Assembly: GCF_900105065.1 (NCBI RefSeq)
Contig: NZ_LT629749.1
Span: 3,410,001 to 3,474,000 of the forward strand
Length of the DNA: 64,000 bases
Direction of reading: 5' to 3'
Origin: Friedmanniella luteola
GTDB lineage: Bacteria; Actinomycetota; Actinomycetes; Propionibacteriales; Propionibacteriaceae
Below the pieces are notes generated by a model. It did no database searches and was not told the DNA's origin. It saw only the letters and a program-made list of their open reading frames with translations. Below are positions 53,428-61,347 of this stretch, piece after piece. Every line of letters begins with the position of its first letter. The stretch's first letter is position 1. Made by a program: the position numbers and the translations under genes.

Positions 53428-54864
53428 TCAGCGGGGCGCGAACTCGTTCCGCACGACGCCGATCCGCAGGCTGGTCAGGGCGGCGAGAACCGCGATCACC
53501 ATCATGGTGAGCAGCAGCACACCGAAGGTGAGCGGCAGGTCGCCGCCGGGCCGCAGCGCGTTGAACAGCGAGCCAGCGATGCCCACGAAGACGCTGGACC
53601 CGAGGGCGTCGAAGAGGTTGAGCGAGGACGCGTTCCGGCCCTGCTCGGCCTCCTCGGACAGGGTCATGACGGCCAGCGAGGTGCTGGAGACCGACAGGCC
53701 CATCCCGAAGCCGGCGAACACCCAGCCGACGCCGGCGAGCCAGAACGGCACGACCGGCAGGAACGCCAGGGTGCCGACGGAGGCCAGCCCGAGGGCCACG
53801 GACAGGCAGCCGACGGTGATCAGCCGGTCCCGCCGCAGCCGGAGCCAGGGCCGGGACTGGATCCAGGAGCCGGTGGTCCAGCCGACGGCGCCGACGGTGA
53901 GCGTCGCACCCGCGAGCACGAGGGCCACGCCCCGCTGCTCGACGAGCATCAACGGGATGAACGCCTCGCCGCCGAAGAAGGCACCGGGCAGCAGGCCGCG
54001 GACCACGATGACCGCGGAGATGCCCCGCCGGAACCGCAGGAAGCCCGGAGGCATCAGCCGCGGCAGGCCGGCCACCAGGCCGGCCAGGCCGCCGACGAGC
54101 AGCGCCAGGCCGCCGAGGTCCAGCCGCTGCCCGGCCAGCTGCAGCGCGGCGGCGGCCAGCGACACCACGACGGCGGACCAGAGCGGCGCGGGCGGGCGGG
54201 CGCCCGGAGCCGGGACGGTGGGCTCGAAGGAGCGCATCAGCCGGAGCATCGTCGGCAGCACCAGCGCCCCGCCGAGGACGACCAGCGGCAGCACCGCGAA
54301 GAAGACCCAGTGCCAGCTCAGCTGGTGGGTCAACCAGGCGGAGACCGGGGGGCCGACGAAGGCGGGCAGCACCCAGGCGGTCGAGATGTAGCTGAACATC
54401 CGCGGCCGGTCCTGCGGTCCGAACACCTGGGCCACGCAGACGAAGATCGACACGTTGAGCACCCCGCCGCCGAGGCCCTGGACGAAGCGGCCGCCGATCA
54501 GCTGGCCCATCGTCGTCGCGGAACCGGCCACCAGCAGGCCGACGGCGAACACCGCCAGCCCCACCAGCAGGGGCTTGGCCGGTCCGATCCGGTCCCCCAG
54601 GCGACCGCCGACCACGGTGGCGAACAGCATGCCGATGACGAACACGGAGAAGGACCAGGCGTAGTAGTCGAAGCCGTCCAGGTCGCGCGCGGCCACGGGC
54701 ATCGCCGTCGCGACCGCGATCGACTCGAAGGCGACCGCGACGATGGTGGCGCAGACCCCGACGACCAGCCGGCGCTGGGACACCGCCGGCGCTGCCGGAG
54801 CTCCCGCGGGGCGCACCGTCGACGTCTGGTCGGAGTCGGGGTGCTCGGTACCGCGGGTCGTCAC
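53428..54864 (-). CDS. MFS transporter (DHA2-like)
   Basis: A 478-residue transporter with 12 to 14 helices. The loop 2-3 motif is FATVVGGRLGDRIGPAKPLL and motif C-like glycines lie in IGGRFVQGLGGGVLNVSIF. It likely exports drugs or metabolites by proton antiport. GTG 54864 starts just before a polar 30-residue N-terminus. It lies between the helicase and DUF3039 genes and opposite the adenylation-thioesterase module, whose product it might export; that link is speculation. Confidence 0.88.
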   Translation of the reverse strand: MTTRGTEHPDSDQTSTVRPAGAPAAPAVSQRRLVVGVCATIVAVAFESIAVATAMPVAARDLDGFDYYAWSFSVFVIGMLFATVVGGRLGDRIGPAKPLLVGLAVFAVGLLVAGSATTMGQLIGGRFVQGLGGGVLNVSIFVCVAQVFGPQDRPRMFSYISTAWVLPAFVGPPVSAWLTHQLSWHWVFFAVLPLVVLGGALVLPTMLRLMRSFEPTVPAPGARPPAPLWSAVVVSLAAAALQLAGQRLDLGGLALLVGGLAGLVAGLPRLMPPGFLRFRRGISAVIVVRGLLPGAFFGGEAFIPLMLVEQRGVALVLAGATLTVGAVGWTTGSWIQSRPWLRLRRDRLITVGCLSVALGLASVGTLAFLPVVPFWLAGVGWVFAGFGMGLSVSSTSLAVMTLSEEAEQGRNASSLNLFDALGSSVFVGIAGSLFNALRPGGDLPLTFGVLLLTMMVIAVLAALTSLRIGVVRNEFAPR

Positions 54865-54938
54865 CGGCCCAGTCCACCACCTCCCGGGCCGGCTCCGGGA
54901 ATCCTCCACCTCAGCGGCTTCCTGTCTAGACTGACGGC

Positions 54939-55208
54939 GTGAGCCAGCAGCTGAGCCCGGGAGCCGAGACGATCGTCGACGAGCGCGTCGCCGAACGTGA
55001 AGACCTGCGCCTCGAGGAGGGTGACCACGAGCGCTTCTCGCACTACGTGCCCAAGGAGAAGCTCACCGAGGCCATGGTGATGGGCACCGCCGTCGTCGCG
55101 CTGTGCGGCAAGGTCTGGGTGCCCAGCCGCGACCCGGAGCGCTTCCCGGTCTGCCCCGAGTGCCAGGAGATCTGGGCCGGGATGTCCGAGGGCGGCGACG
55201 AGGACTGA
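54939..55208 (+). CDS. DUF3039 family zinc-binding protein
   Basis: An 89-residue actinobacterial protein of the DUF3039 family. The acidic N-terminal half (ETIVDERVAEREDLRLEEGDHERFSHYVPKEKL) is followed by ALCGKVWVPSRDPERFPVCPECQEIW, in which three cysteines likely bind zinc. Function unknown. GTG 54939. It is divergent from the MFS gene; the usual family companion, the DEAD/DEAH helicase, is one gene away. Confidence 0.88.
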   Translation: MSQQLSPGAETIVDERVAEREDLRLEEGDHERFSHYVPKEKLTEAMVMGTAVVALCGKVWVPSRDPERFPVCPECQEIWAGMSEGGDED

Positions 55209-55340
55209 GGCCCGCCCGGCGCCCGGGCGACCGGGCGGCGCAGCGCCGACCAGGTCACAGTCCAAACGGCGGCGGGAGCCGGTCCTTCTTCCTAGGATGT
55301 CGACGTCCTGTGAGATGTCTGTGGGGAAGTTGGGTGGGTC

Positions 55341-57953
55341 GTGGGAGCGACGAGCACGGTGGGAACGCTGACCGGCACGACGACCGGGGGGTCCCTGGTC
55401 GAGAGCTGGGCGGGGGCGGTGGAACGGTTCGGCGACCGGCCGGCGCTGCGGTCCCCGGGCGCGAGCTACACCTACGCCGAGGCCGACCGGGCCTCGGACC
55501 TGGTCGCGACGGCTCTGCTGGCGCTGGACGCCGGCGGGCCGGGCAGCAGGGTCGCCCTGCTGTCCCGCCAGGACGCGGCCGGGCTGGTCGGGCTGCTGGG
55601 CATCCTCAAGGCCGACCGCGTCGTCGTCTCGCTGGACCCGCACCTGCCACCCGACCGGCTGCGGACGGTCGTCGAGCTCGCCGGGGCGGACGCCTGCCTG
55701 GCGGCGGCGGACCTGGTGGGCACGGCCGTCGAGGTGGGTCTTCCCGCGGGCGGGGTCCTGGACCTCGACGGGCTGGTCGCCCCGTCCGCGGAGCCGCAGG
55801 ACCGGGCCCCCGACCGTGCCCCGCTCCGGGCGGGCCGGGACGCCGCGGCGATCGTCTTCACCTCCGGTTCCACGGGCCGCCCCAAGGGCGTCCTGCAGAC
55901 CCACCAGCAGCTCCTCAACGACGTCACCACCAACGGTGGCCGCTTCCGGCTGACGCCGGAGGACCGGGTCGCCCTCGTCCTCCCGTACGGGTTCGCGGCC
56001 GGGCTCTCGCTGCTCTTCGTGGCGCTGCTCAACGGCGCCGGGGTGTTCAGCTACGACCCGCGCGACGGCGGGACCCGCGGCCTCGTCCGCTGGGTCCAGG
56101 ACGAGCGCCTCAGTGTGCTGGCCTGCACCCCCCACCTGCTCCGCTCGCTGGTCGGCGCCCTCGACCACGACGCCGTGCTGTCCTCGCTCCGGCTGGTCTC
56201 GACCGTCGGTGAGGCGATCAGCGGCGGTGACGTCGCGGCAGCCCGCGCCCACCTGCTGCCGAGCACCACCTACGTCAACTGGACCGGCTCGTCGGAGGTG
56301 GGCACGCTCTCCATGTTCGAGCTCCCGCCGGGCGAGCCGGCGCCGGTGGGCACGGTCCCGGCCGGCACCCTGATGGGCGGCAAGGAGGTCGTCATCCGAC
56401 GGGAGGACGGCACCCCCGCCGAGCCCGGTGAGGCCGGCGAGCTCGTGGTGGTCTCCGACTACCTGTCCGGCGGCTACTGGCGCGACGACGTCAGCAACGC
56501 CGCGAAGTTCGGCGTCTGGTCCGACGGGCGCCCCAGCTGCCTCCAGGGCGACCTCGCCCGCCTCGACGAGGACGGCGGCCTCGTGCTGCTCGGCCGGGCC
56601 GACGCGGCGATCAAGGTCCGCGGGTACCTGGTGGAGCCGAGCGAGGTGGAGGCCGCCCTGATGGCCGAGGAGGGCGTGGCCGACGCGGTGGTCGTCGCCG
56701 TGGCCCAGCCCCCGGCGGCCACCCGGCTGGTCGCCTACGTGGTGCCGGAGTCGAGCACCCGGACGCAGTCGCCCGCGGCCCTGCGGCGCCGGCTGCGGGA
56801 CCGGCTGCCCGAGTACATGGTGCCGACGACGGTCGTGAACCTGCCGGCCCTCCCCCGCAACGAGCGCGGCAAGGTCGACCGGGCGCAGCTGCCCGCGGCG
56901 GCCCTGGTGGCGCCGTCGGCGCCCCCGGTCACCCAGTGGGAGATCGTCGTCGCCGACCTGTGGTCGGAGGTCCTGGGGCTGGAGACCATCGGTCTCGACG
57001 ACGACTTCATGGCGCTGGGCGGGGACTCGCTCTCGGTCGAGGAGATGCTGCAGAGCGTGCAGGAGCACCTCGGGGTGGCGCTGGTCTCGACCGACGTGGT
57101 GGAGGCGCCCACGCTGCGCGCCTTCACCCGGCGGGCGACGCTGGGGGCGGCCACGCTGCCGACCCACCCGGACGTGGTCACCCTCCGCTCGGGCGGCTCC
57201 CGCGGTCCGGTCTTCTGCTTCGCCGGTTCGGGGGCCCTCGGTCTGAGCTTCCTGCCGCTGTCGCGGCACCTGCAGGACCACGCGGTGTACGCCTTCCAGG
57301 CGCACGGGCTGGAGCGGCGGGGCTTCCCGGACTGGACGGTCGAGTCGGCCGTCGACCGCTTCCTCGAGCTGGTGCGCGTCATCCAGCCCCAGGGGCCCTA
57401 CGTCCTGGTGGGTCACTCGTTCGGTGGCCTGCTGGCCCTGGAGGCAGCGCAGCGGCTGACCGCCGCGGGCGAGGAGGTCGCGCTGGTCGCGCTGCTGGAC
57501 ACCTACCTGCCGCGCAGCGCCGGGCAGCAGCCGACCTACGTCTACGAGACCCTCGCCGAGCCGACGCCGCCCGCCGGCGGACCCGTCCGCCGCCGGCTCC
57601 GCGCCCTTCGCGACCGGGTGCTGCCGGACGGGCTCCCGGTGCTGGCGGACTGGGGACGGCACGCCCGGGCCTACGCCGCCGGGATCGTCCCCTTCTCGGG
57701 TCAGCACCAGTTCGACGCCTTCTTCGACCACGGGAACCTGGCGATGCGGCGCTACCAGCTCCGGCCCTACGGGCACCGGGCTCTGGTGGTCAGCGCCGAC
57801 GGCAACCCGGACGGCCCCGACAGCTGGACGTCGGTGCTCACCGGACCCACCCGCTTCGTGGACCTGCCCGCGGAGCACAGCTCGCTGCTCCGCGAGCCGT
57901 GGGCCACCGAGCTGGCCGAGGTCCTGGACGGCGAGCTCGGCACGGCACCGTGA
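55341..57953 (+). CDS. adenylation-carrier-thioesterase protein (NRPS-like, aryl-acid type)
   Basis: An 870-residue three-domain enzyme. The adenylation domain (about residues 15-515) shows IVFTSGSTGRPKG, NWTGSSEVGT, GDLARLDEDG...GRADAAIKVRG and LPRNERGKVDR. The carrier domain (about 525-605) has phosphopantetheine site S563 in GGDSL. The thioesterase (about 620-865) has the triad S693 (GHSFGG), D720 and H846. The A4 region (VALVLPYGFAAGLSLL) lacks the Asp that binds an alpha-amino group, so the substrate is probably an aryl or other carboxylic acid. GTG 55341. It overlaps the chorismate-lyase-like gene by 4 bases. Confidence 0.9.
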   Translation: MGATSTVGTLTGTTTGGSLVESWAGAVERFGDRPALRSPGASYTYAEADRASDLVATALLALDAGGPGSRVALLSRQDAAGLVGLLGILKADRVVVSLDPHLPPDRLRTVVELAGADACLAAADLVGTAVEVGLPAGGVLDLDGLVAPSAEPQDRAPDRAPLRAGRDAAAIVFTSGSTGRPKGVLQTHQQLLNDVTTNGGRFRLTPEDRVALVLPYGFAAGLSLLFVALLNGAGVFSYDPRDGGTRGLVRWVQDERLSVLACTPHLLRSLVGALDHDAVLSSLRLVSTVGEAISGGDVAAARAHLLPSTTYVNWTGSSEVGTLSMFELPPGEPAPVGTVPAGTLMGGKEVVIRREDGTPAEPGEAGELVVVSDYLSGGYWRDDVSNAAKFGVWSDGRPSCLQGDLARLDEDGGLVLLGRADAAIKVRGYLVEPSEVEAALMAEEGVADAVVVAVAQPPAATRLVAYVVPESSTRTQSPAALRRRLRDRLPEYMVPTTVVNLPALPRNERGKVDRAQLPAAALVAPSAPPVTQWEIVVADLWSEVLGLETIGLDDDFMALGGDSLSVEEMLQSVQEHLGVALVSTDVVEAPTLRAFTRRATLGAATLPTHPDVVTLRSGGSRGPVFCFAGSGALGLSFLPLSRHLQDHAVYAFQAHGLERRGFPDWTVESAVDRFLELVRVIQPQGPYVLVGHSFGGLLALEAAQRLTAAGEEVALVALLDTYLPRSAGQQPTYVYETLAEPTPPAGGPVRRRLRALRDRVLPDGLPVLADWGRHARAYAAGIVPFSGQHQFDAFFDHGNLAMRRYQLRPYGHRALVVSADGNPDGPDSWTSVLTGPTRFVDLPAEHSSLLREPWATELAEVLDGELGTAP

Positions 57954-58642
57954 CGTCGAGGGCGGCGCGGCTGGACGACCGCCAGCACGCCCGACGGCGC
58001 CCTGAGCGGCCCGCGAGCGGCGGCGCCAGCGACGCGGTGCCCGGGCTGGGTCGGGTCGAGCAGCTGGTGCTGCGCGGCGACGGCCTGACGACGACCTCGC
58101 TGGAGATCCTCACCGGGGAACGCATCGACGTCGTGGTCGACGGCAACTGGCCGGTCATCGTGCCCGACGGCGACGAGCCGCGGCAGCCGGTCAGCTCCCT
58201 CGCCTTCGCCGAGGAGGACGGCCCCGACCTCGACGGCTACGTCACCGCCGCCGTGACCGACCTCGGGGCTCGGCCCGGCACCAGGCTGCTCGTCCGCGAG
58301 GTGCTGCTGAGGGGGACCAGCGGCCGGGTCCACGGCGGGGCGGAGGTCGTCGCCCTGCACGACGCGCTGCCGCCGGCGGTGGTCACGGCGCTGGCGACGA
58401 CGGCCCAGCCGATCGGCCGGCTGCTGCGGGACCACGAGGTGCCGGTGCTCCGCGAGCTGCACCGCTGGGGGTTCCTGGCCGCCGGACCCCGCGCCGACCG
58501 CCTCGACGCGGACCTCCGGCCCACCTCCCGCGTCCTCGGCCGGACCTACCTGATGCGGTCGGCCGGGAGCGGGCGTCCGCTCGCCACGCTCACCGAGCGC
58601 TTCTGCCCGCACGTCTTCGCGGCCGGGCCCGCCGACCGCTGA
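57950..58642 (+). CDS. chorismate lyase-like protein (UbiC/DUF98, Rv2949c type)
   Basis: A 230-residue protein whose core (residues 45-220) fits the chorismate lyase/DUF98 family: GDGLTTTSLEILTGERIDVVV, a REVLLRG strand in place of the usual RRV, DALPPAVVTALATTAQPIGRLLRDHEVPVLREL and RTYLMRSAGSGRPLATLTERF with the conserved final Glu. Such enzymes form p-hydroxybenzoate and pyruvate from chorismate. The GTG overlaps the upstream stop, so it should supply the acid activated by the adenylation protein. The first 40 residues are basic and unconserved. Confidence 0.75.
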   Translation: MTSRAARLDDRQHARRRPERPASGGASDAVPGLGRVEQLVLRGDGLTTTSLEILTGERIDVVVDGNWPVIVPDGDEPRQPVSSLAFAEEDGPDLDGYVTAAVTDLGARPGTRLLVREVLLRGTSGRVHGGAEVVALHDALPPAVVTALATTAQPIGRLLRDHEVPVLRELHRWGFLAAGPRADRLDADLRPTSRVLGRTYLMRSAGSGRPLATLTERFCPHVFAAGPADR

Positions 58643-58648
58643 TCCCCC

Positions 58649-58667
58649 GTCCGCCACTCGGGCGGAC
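58649..58667 (+). terminator. hairpin after the aryl-acid module
   Basis: gtccgcc-actcg-ggcggac, a perfect 7-bp stem beginning 6 bases after the chorismate-lyase-like stop. Confidence 0.5.
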
Positions 58668-58746
58668 CCGTGGCGGACCCACCGGCGCCCCGTGGGCACG
58701 ACCCCTGCGCCGACGCGCACCGCAGGCCTGCGGCGTGGTGGCCTGC

Positions 58747-60084
58747 TCAGCCGAGGTACTTCCAGCTGGTCACCGAGTCGATCTGCAGGTGACCGGCCAC
58801 GGTCGCAGCCGGCGCAGGACCCGAGATCGACGTCTCGGCCTGCAGGGTCCAGCGGAAGGCCGAGGTCGGGACACCCGACGGGAGCGTCGTCCTCCCGACC
58901 TCGACGTCGTCCCAGAGGAAGCGCACGAGCCCGGGAGTCCACTCCGTCGTGGCCGTGTGCCACCCGCTGGCGTCGGTCGGGGCGTACACCCGGCTGGGCG
59001 GGTCGAACGTCATGGTGCCGGTCGACGCGGCGTAGCTGCCCTTGACCGCCGAGGCCGGCGACATCCGAGTCCCGCGGCTGAGGTCACCCTCCGGCCAGTC
59101 GATCTCACCGTCGTTCCACTGGTCAGAGCTGGGCCAGAGAAGGAAGGCGATCTTGTAGCCCGGGAGGTCGTCGTGTCGCAGTCTCACGCTGTAGCGGCCG
59201 TAGGTCTGGCCGTTCCAGTCGTCCAGGACGGGCGCAGCCACCAGAGGGACGCCGCCCTCGGAGTGGAGGTGGTAGTCCAGCACGCCGCCTGACACGCTGA
59301 GCACCTTGTCGGGGGCGTAGGTCCCCTTACCGCTGGTGTCCTTGAAGCCCGAGTACCCCCGCATCGAGCCGCCGTAGACCGCGCCCACCTGTCCGAGCGC
59401 AGCCGGGGTGTCGAAGGTCTGGCTGTAGCTCTGGCTCCATCGACCGGACGTCGGGGTCGGCGTGGGCACCGGGGCCGACGACGGGGTGGAAGTCGTCGGC
59501 GCGACCGTCGGGGACGGCGAGACCGTCGGCGCCGCCGTCGGAGACGGACGGGCCGGCGTCGGCGCGACCGTCGGGGACGGGGTCACCGTCGGCGGCGGTG
59601 TCGGAGACGGCGAGACCGTCGGCACCACGGTCGGCGACGGACGGGCGGGCGTCGGGCTGGCCTGCGTCGGGGTGGCCGCGGCCCCGGCCACGGTGAACGA
59701 CTTCGAGGTGCCAGCGCTGTACCAGCGGCCCGCGACCTGGAGGCAGGCGAAGTAGGTGTAGGTCCCGGGCTTGAGGACCTGGTTCCCGCTCCACGTCGTC
59801 CCCGTCCTCGTGATCGTCGCGGCGCGGCCCGGGTAGTCCCGGTCGGCCCCGGCGCTGTCGCGGACGCAGACGCCGAAGCTCTGCGCGCTCGTGGTGCTGG
59901 CCGCCTTGACCGTCGTCGTGGCCTGGACGCTCGTACCCGAGACCGTGGCCGCGAGGGAGACGAGGCTGTAGGTCGTCACGGCCTCGGCCGCCGGTGCGGG
60001 CACGACCAGGGCAGCAGCGACGGCACCGGTGGCCAGGAGGCCGAGGCGTCGGGAGAACGGCGCGGAGGCGCGGAAGGGCGGCAT
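58747..60084 (-). CDS. secreted GH16 family glycanase with accessory domain and PT-rich linker
   Basis: A 445-residue exported enzyme. Signal peptide (SRRLGLLATGAVAAALVVPAPAAEA); accessory beta domain (about residues 36-135) with two cysteines (FGVCVRD; YFACLQV) closely like that of the GH16 at 35470; a Pro/Thr/Ser linker (about 136-215); then the GH16 domain with YGRYSVRLRHDDLPGYKIAFLLWP and catalytic EIDWPE (E327, D329, E332). It probably acts on the same class of polymer as the other two GH16 enzymes while the linker gives reach. ATG 60084 has GAGAGG upstream. Confidence 0.9.
   Translation of the reverse strand: MPPFRASAPFSRRLGLLATGAVAAALVVPAPAAEAVTTYSLVSLAATVSGTSVQATTTVKAASTTSAQSFGVCVRDSAGADRDYPGRAATITRTGTTWSGNQVLKPGTYTYFACLQVAGRWYSAGTSKSFTVAGAAATPTQASPTPARPSPTVVPTVSPSPTPPPTVTPSPTVAPTPARPSPTAAPTVSPSPTVAPTTSTPSSAPVPTPTPTSGRWSQSYSQTFDTPAALGQVGAVYGGSMRGYSGFKDTSGKGTYAPDKVLSVSGGVLDYHLHSEGGVPLVAAPVLDDWNGQTYGRYSVRLRHDDLPGYKIAFLLWPSSDQWNDGEIDWPEGDLSRGTRMSPASAVKGSYAASTGTMTFDPPSRVYAPTDASGWHTATTEWTPGLVRFLWDDVEVGRTTLPSGVPTSAFRWTLQAETSISGPAPAATVAGHLQIDSVTSWKYLG
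59465..59665 (-). repeat. in-frame tandem repeats of the PT-rich linker
   Basis: Degenerate repeats of gtcggagacggcgagaccgtc and variants encode PTVSPSPT and TPARPSPT units in the GH16 linker. They are coding repeats, not a CRISPR array. Confidence 0.8.
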
Positions 60085-60459
60085 GGCGAGACCTCTCGGA
60101 GTGGTGCTGTCCGCGCCGGCGCTGGTGCCGCCGGGCGCCCCGAGTAGGTGGCGCCATCGACGAAGCGCTCATCCCTGACTCGACCCTAAGGAGATCCAGA
60201 GGTGGCGCAGAGAGGCTTTCGTCCCCGGCGATCTGGCATTGGGCCCGGTTGGTGGGCCGCGCTCACCGACCTCTCGCCCGGGTCTACCGGACCGGGCTCC
60301 GCGTCCGAGGCACCCGCCCCTGCGCGCCGCCGCTCCAGGGCCGGCGCTCGACGACCTCCCGAGGGGTCGGGGCGAGCGACGTGCGTGGGCGACCACACCT
60401 CGCCGCGCAGGGCTGCCGCGGCGGCGCCCGAGCCAGGCTGCTCCTGGCCCCGGCCGACC
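60085..60459. other. gene-free stretch between GH16 and transglutaminase genes
   Basis: A 375-base region holding the upstream region of the GH16 gene. The only structure I see is the direct repeat aggtggcgc at 60146-60154 and 60200-60208, with no convincing promoter boxes. The right 200 bases are extremely GC-rich and show no gene. Confidence 0.6.
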
Positions 60460-61347
60460 TCAGCCCGCCGGGTCCAGCGGCGCCATGTCCACGGAGACCT
60501 TCATCGTCGAGTGCTGGGACTCGGTGAAGATGACGCCCTTGACCGGCAGCACGTCGCCGTAGTCGCGGCCGTAGGCGACGGTGGCGTGGGACTCGTCGAT
60601 GACCTTGGCGTTGGTGGGGTCGAGGTAGAGCCAGCCGCCACCGGGCACCCAGCAGCCCACCCAGGCGTGGCTGGCGTCGGCGCCGACCAGCCGCGGCCTG
60701 CCGGGCGGCGGACGGGTGGCCAGGTACCCGCTGACGTAGCGCCCGGCCAGGCCGAGGGAGCGCAGCCCCGACAGCATGACGTGCGAGAAGTCCTGGCAGA
60801 CGCCGGTCCGGAGCTCCAGCAACGTGGCGACGGTGGTACCCACCGACGTCGAGCCGAACTTGTAGGTGAAGTCGTCGTGCACCCGGTGCATCAGCTCGAC
60901 GGCGGCCTCCCCCAGCGGCCGGCCGGGCGTGAAGGACACCCGGGTGTACTCCTCGATCCCCGGCGGCACCTCCACGTAGGGCGAGGCGAAGGTGAAGTCG
61001 GTGGCCGACCACGCGTCCGGCTGCTCCGGCCGGACGGCCGGACGGGCCTGCTCCCAGGGGACGGCCAGCGACTCCTCGTCGGGCCCACCGCGATCCACCT
61101 CGACGTGGCTGACCGCAGTGACGACCAGCCGGCGGTGCGGCTCGGTGACGTGGAAGTAGGACTTGGCGTTGCCGTACAGGTCGTCGTGCACGAACAGGTC
61201 GCCCGGCGCCGGGTCGACGGTGATCTCGTGGCTGAGGCAGCGCTGCCAGCCGAGGTCGCGCGGCCGCAGGTGGAACTGGCCGTAGCTGGCGGTGACGTCG
61301 GCCTCGTAGGTGTAGGTGGTGCTGTGCTGGATCCGGTAGCGCCTCAC
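60460..61347 (-). CDS. transglutaminase-like protease family protein
   Basis: A 295-residue protein of the bacterial transglutaminase-like family. The N-terminal domain (YRIQHSTTYTYEADVTASYGQFHLRPR) is typical. The catalytic triad is visible as Cys in TGVCQDFSHVML, His in ASHAWVGCW and Asp in LYLDPTN. Such proteins act as cysteine peptidases or amide-forming enzymes and nearly always occur with the ATP-grasp/alpha-E proteins found here. GTG 61347 overlaps the ATP-grasp stop (GTGA), so it is the last gene of the operon. Confidence 0.9.
   Translation of the reverse strand: MRRYRIQHSTTYTYEADVTASYGQFHLRPRDLGWQRCLSHEITVDPAPGDLFVHDDLYGNAKSYFHVTEPHRRLVVTAVSHVEVDRGGPDEESLAVPWEQARPAVRPEQPDAWSATDFTFASPYVEVPPGIEEYTRVSFTPGRPLGEAAVELMHRVHDDFTYKFGSTSVGTTVATLLELRTGVCQDFSHVMLSGLRSLGLAGRYVSGYLATRPPPGRPRLVGADASHAWVGCWVPGGGWLYLDPTNAKVIDESHATVAYGRDYGDVLPVKGVIFTESQHSTMKVSVDMAPLDPAG

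Noticed and set aside
53366-54880. Upstream extension of the helicase frame through the MFS gene
   Set aside because: The MFS protein in another frame of the same strand is convincing; the extension is a compositional shadow.
59462-59755. Plus-strand frame with GVGATVGDGETVG repeats, looking like a repeat protein or CRISPR-like array
   Set aside because: It is the antisense shadow of the PT-rich linker of the GH16 gene; the repeats are degenerate and lack constant spacers.
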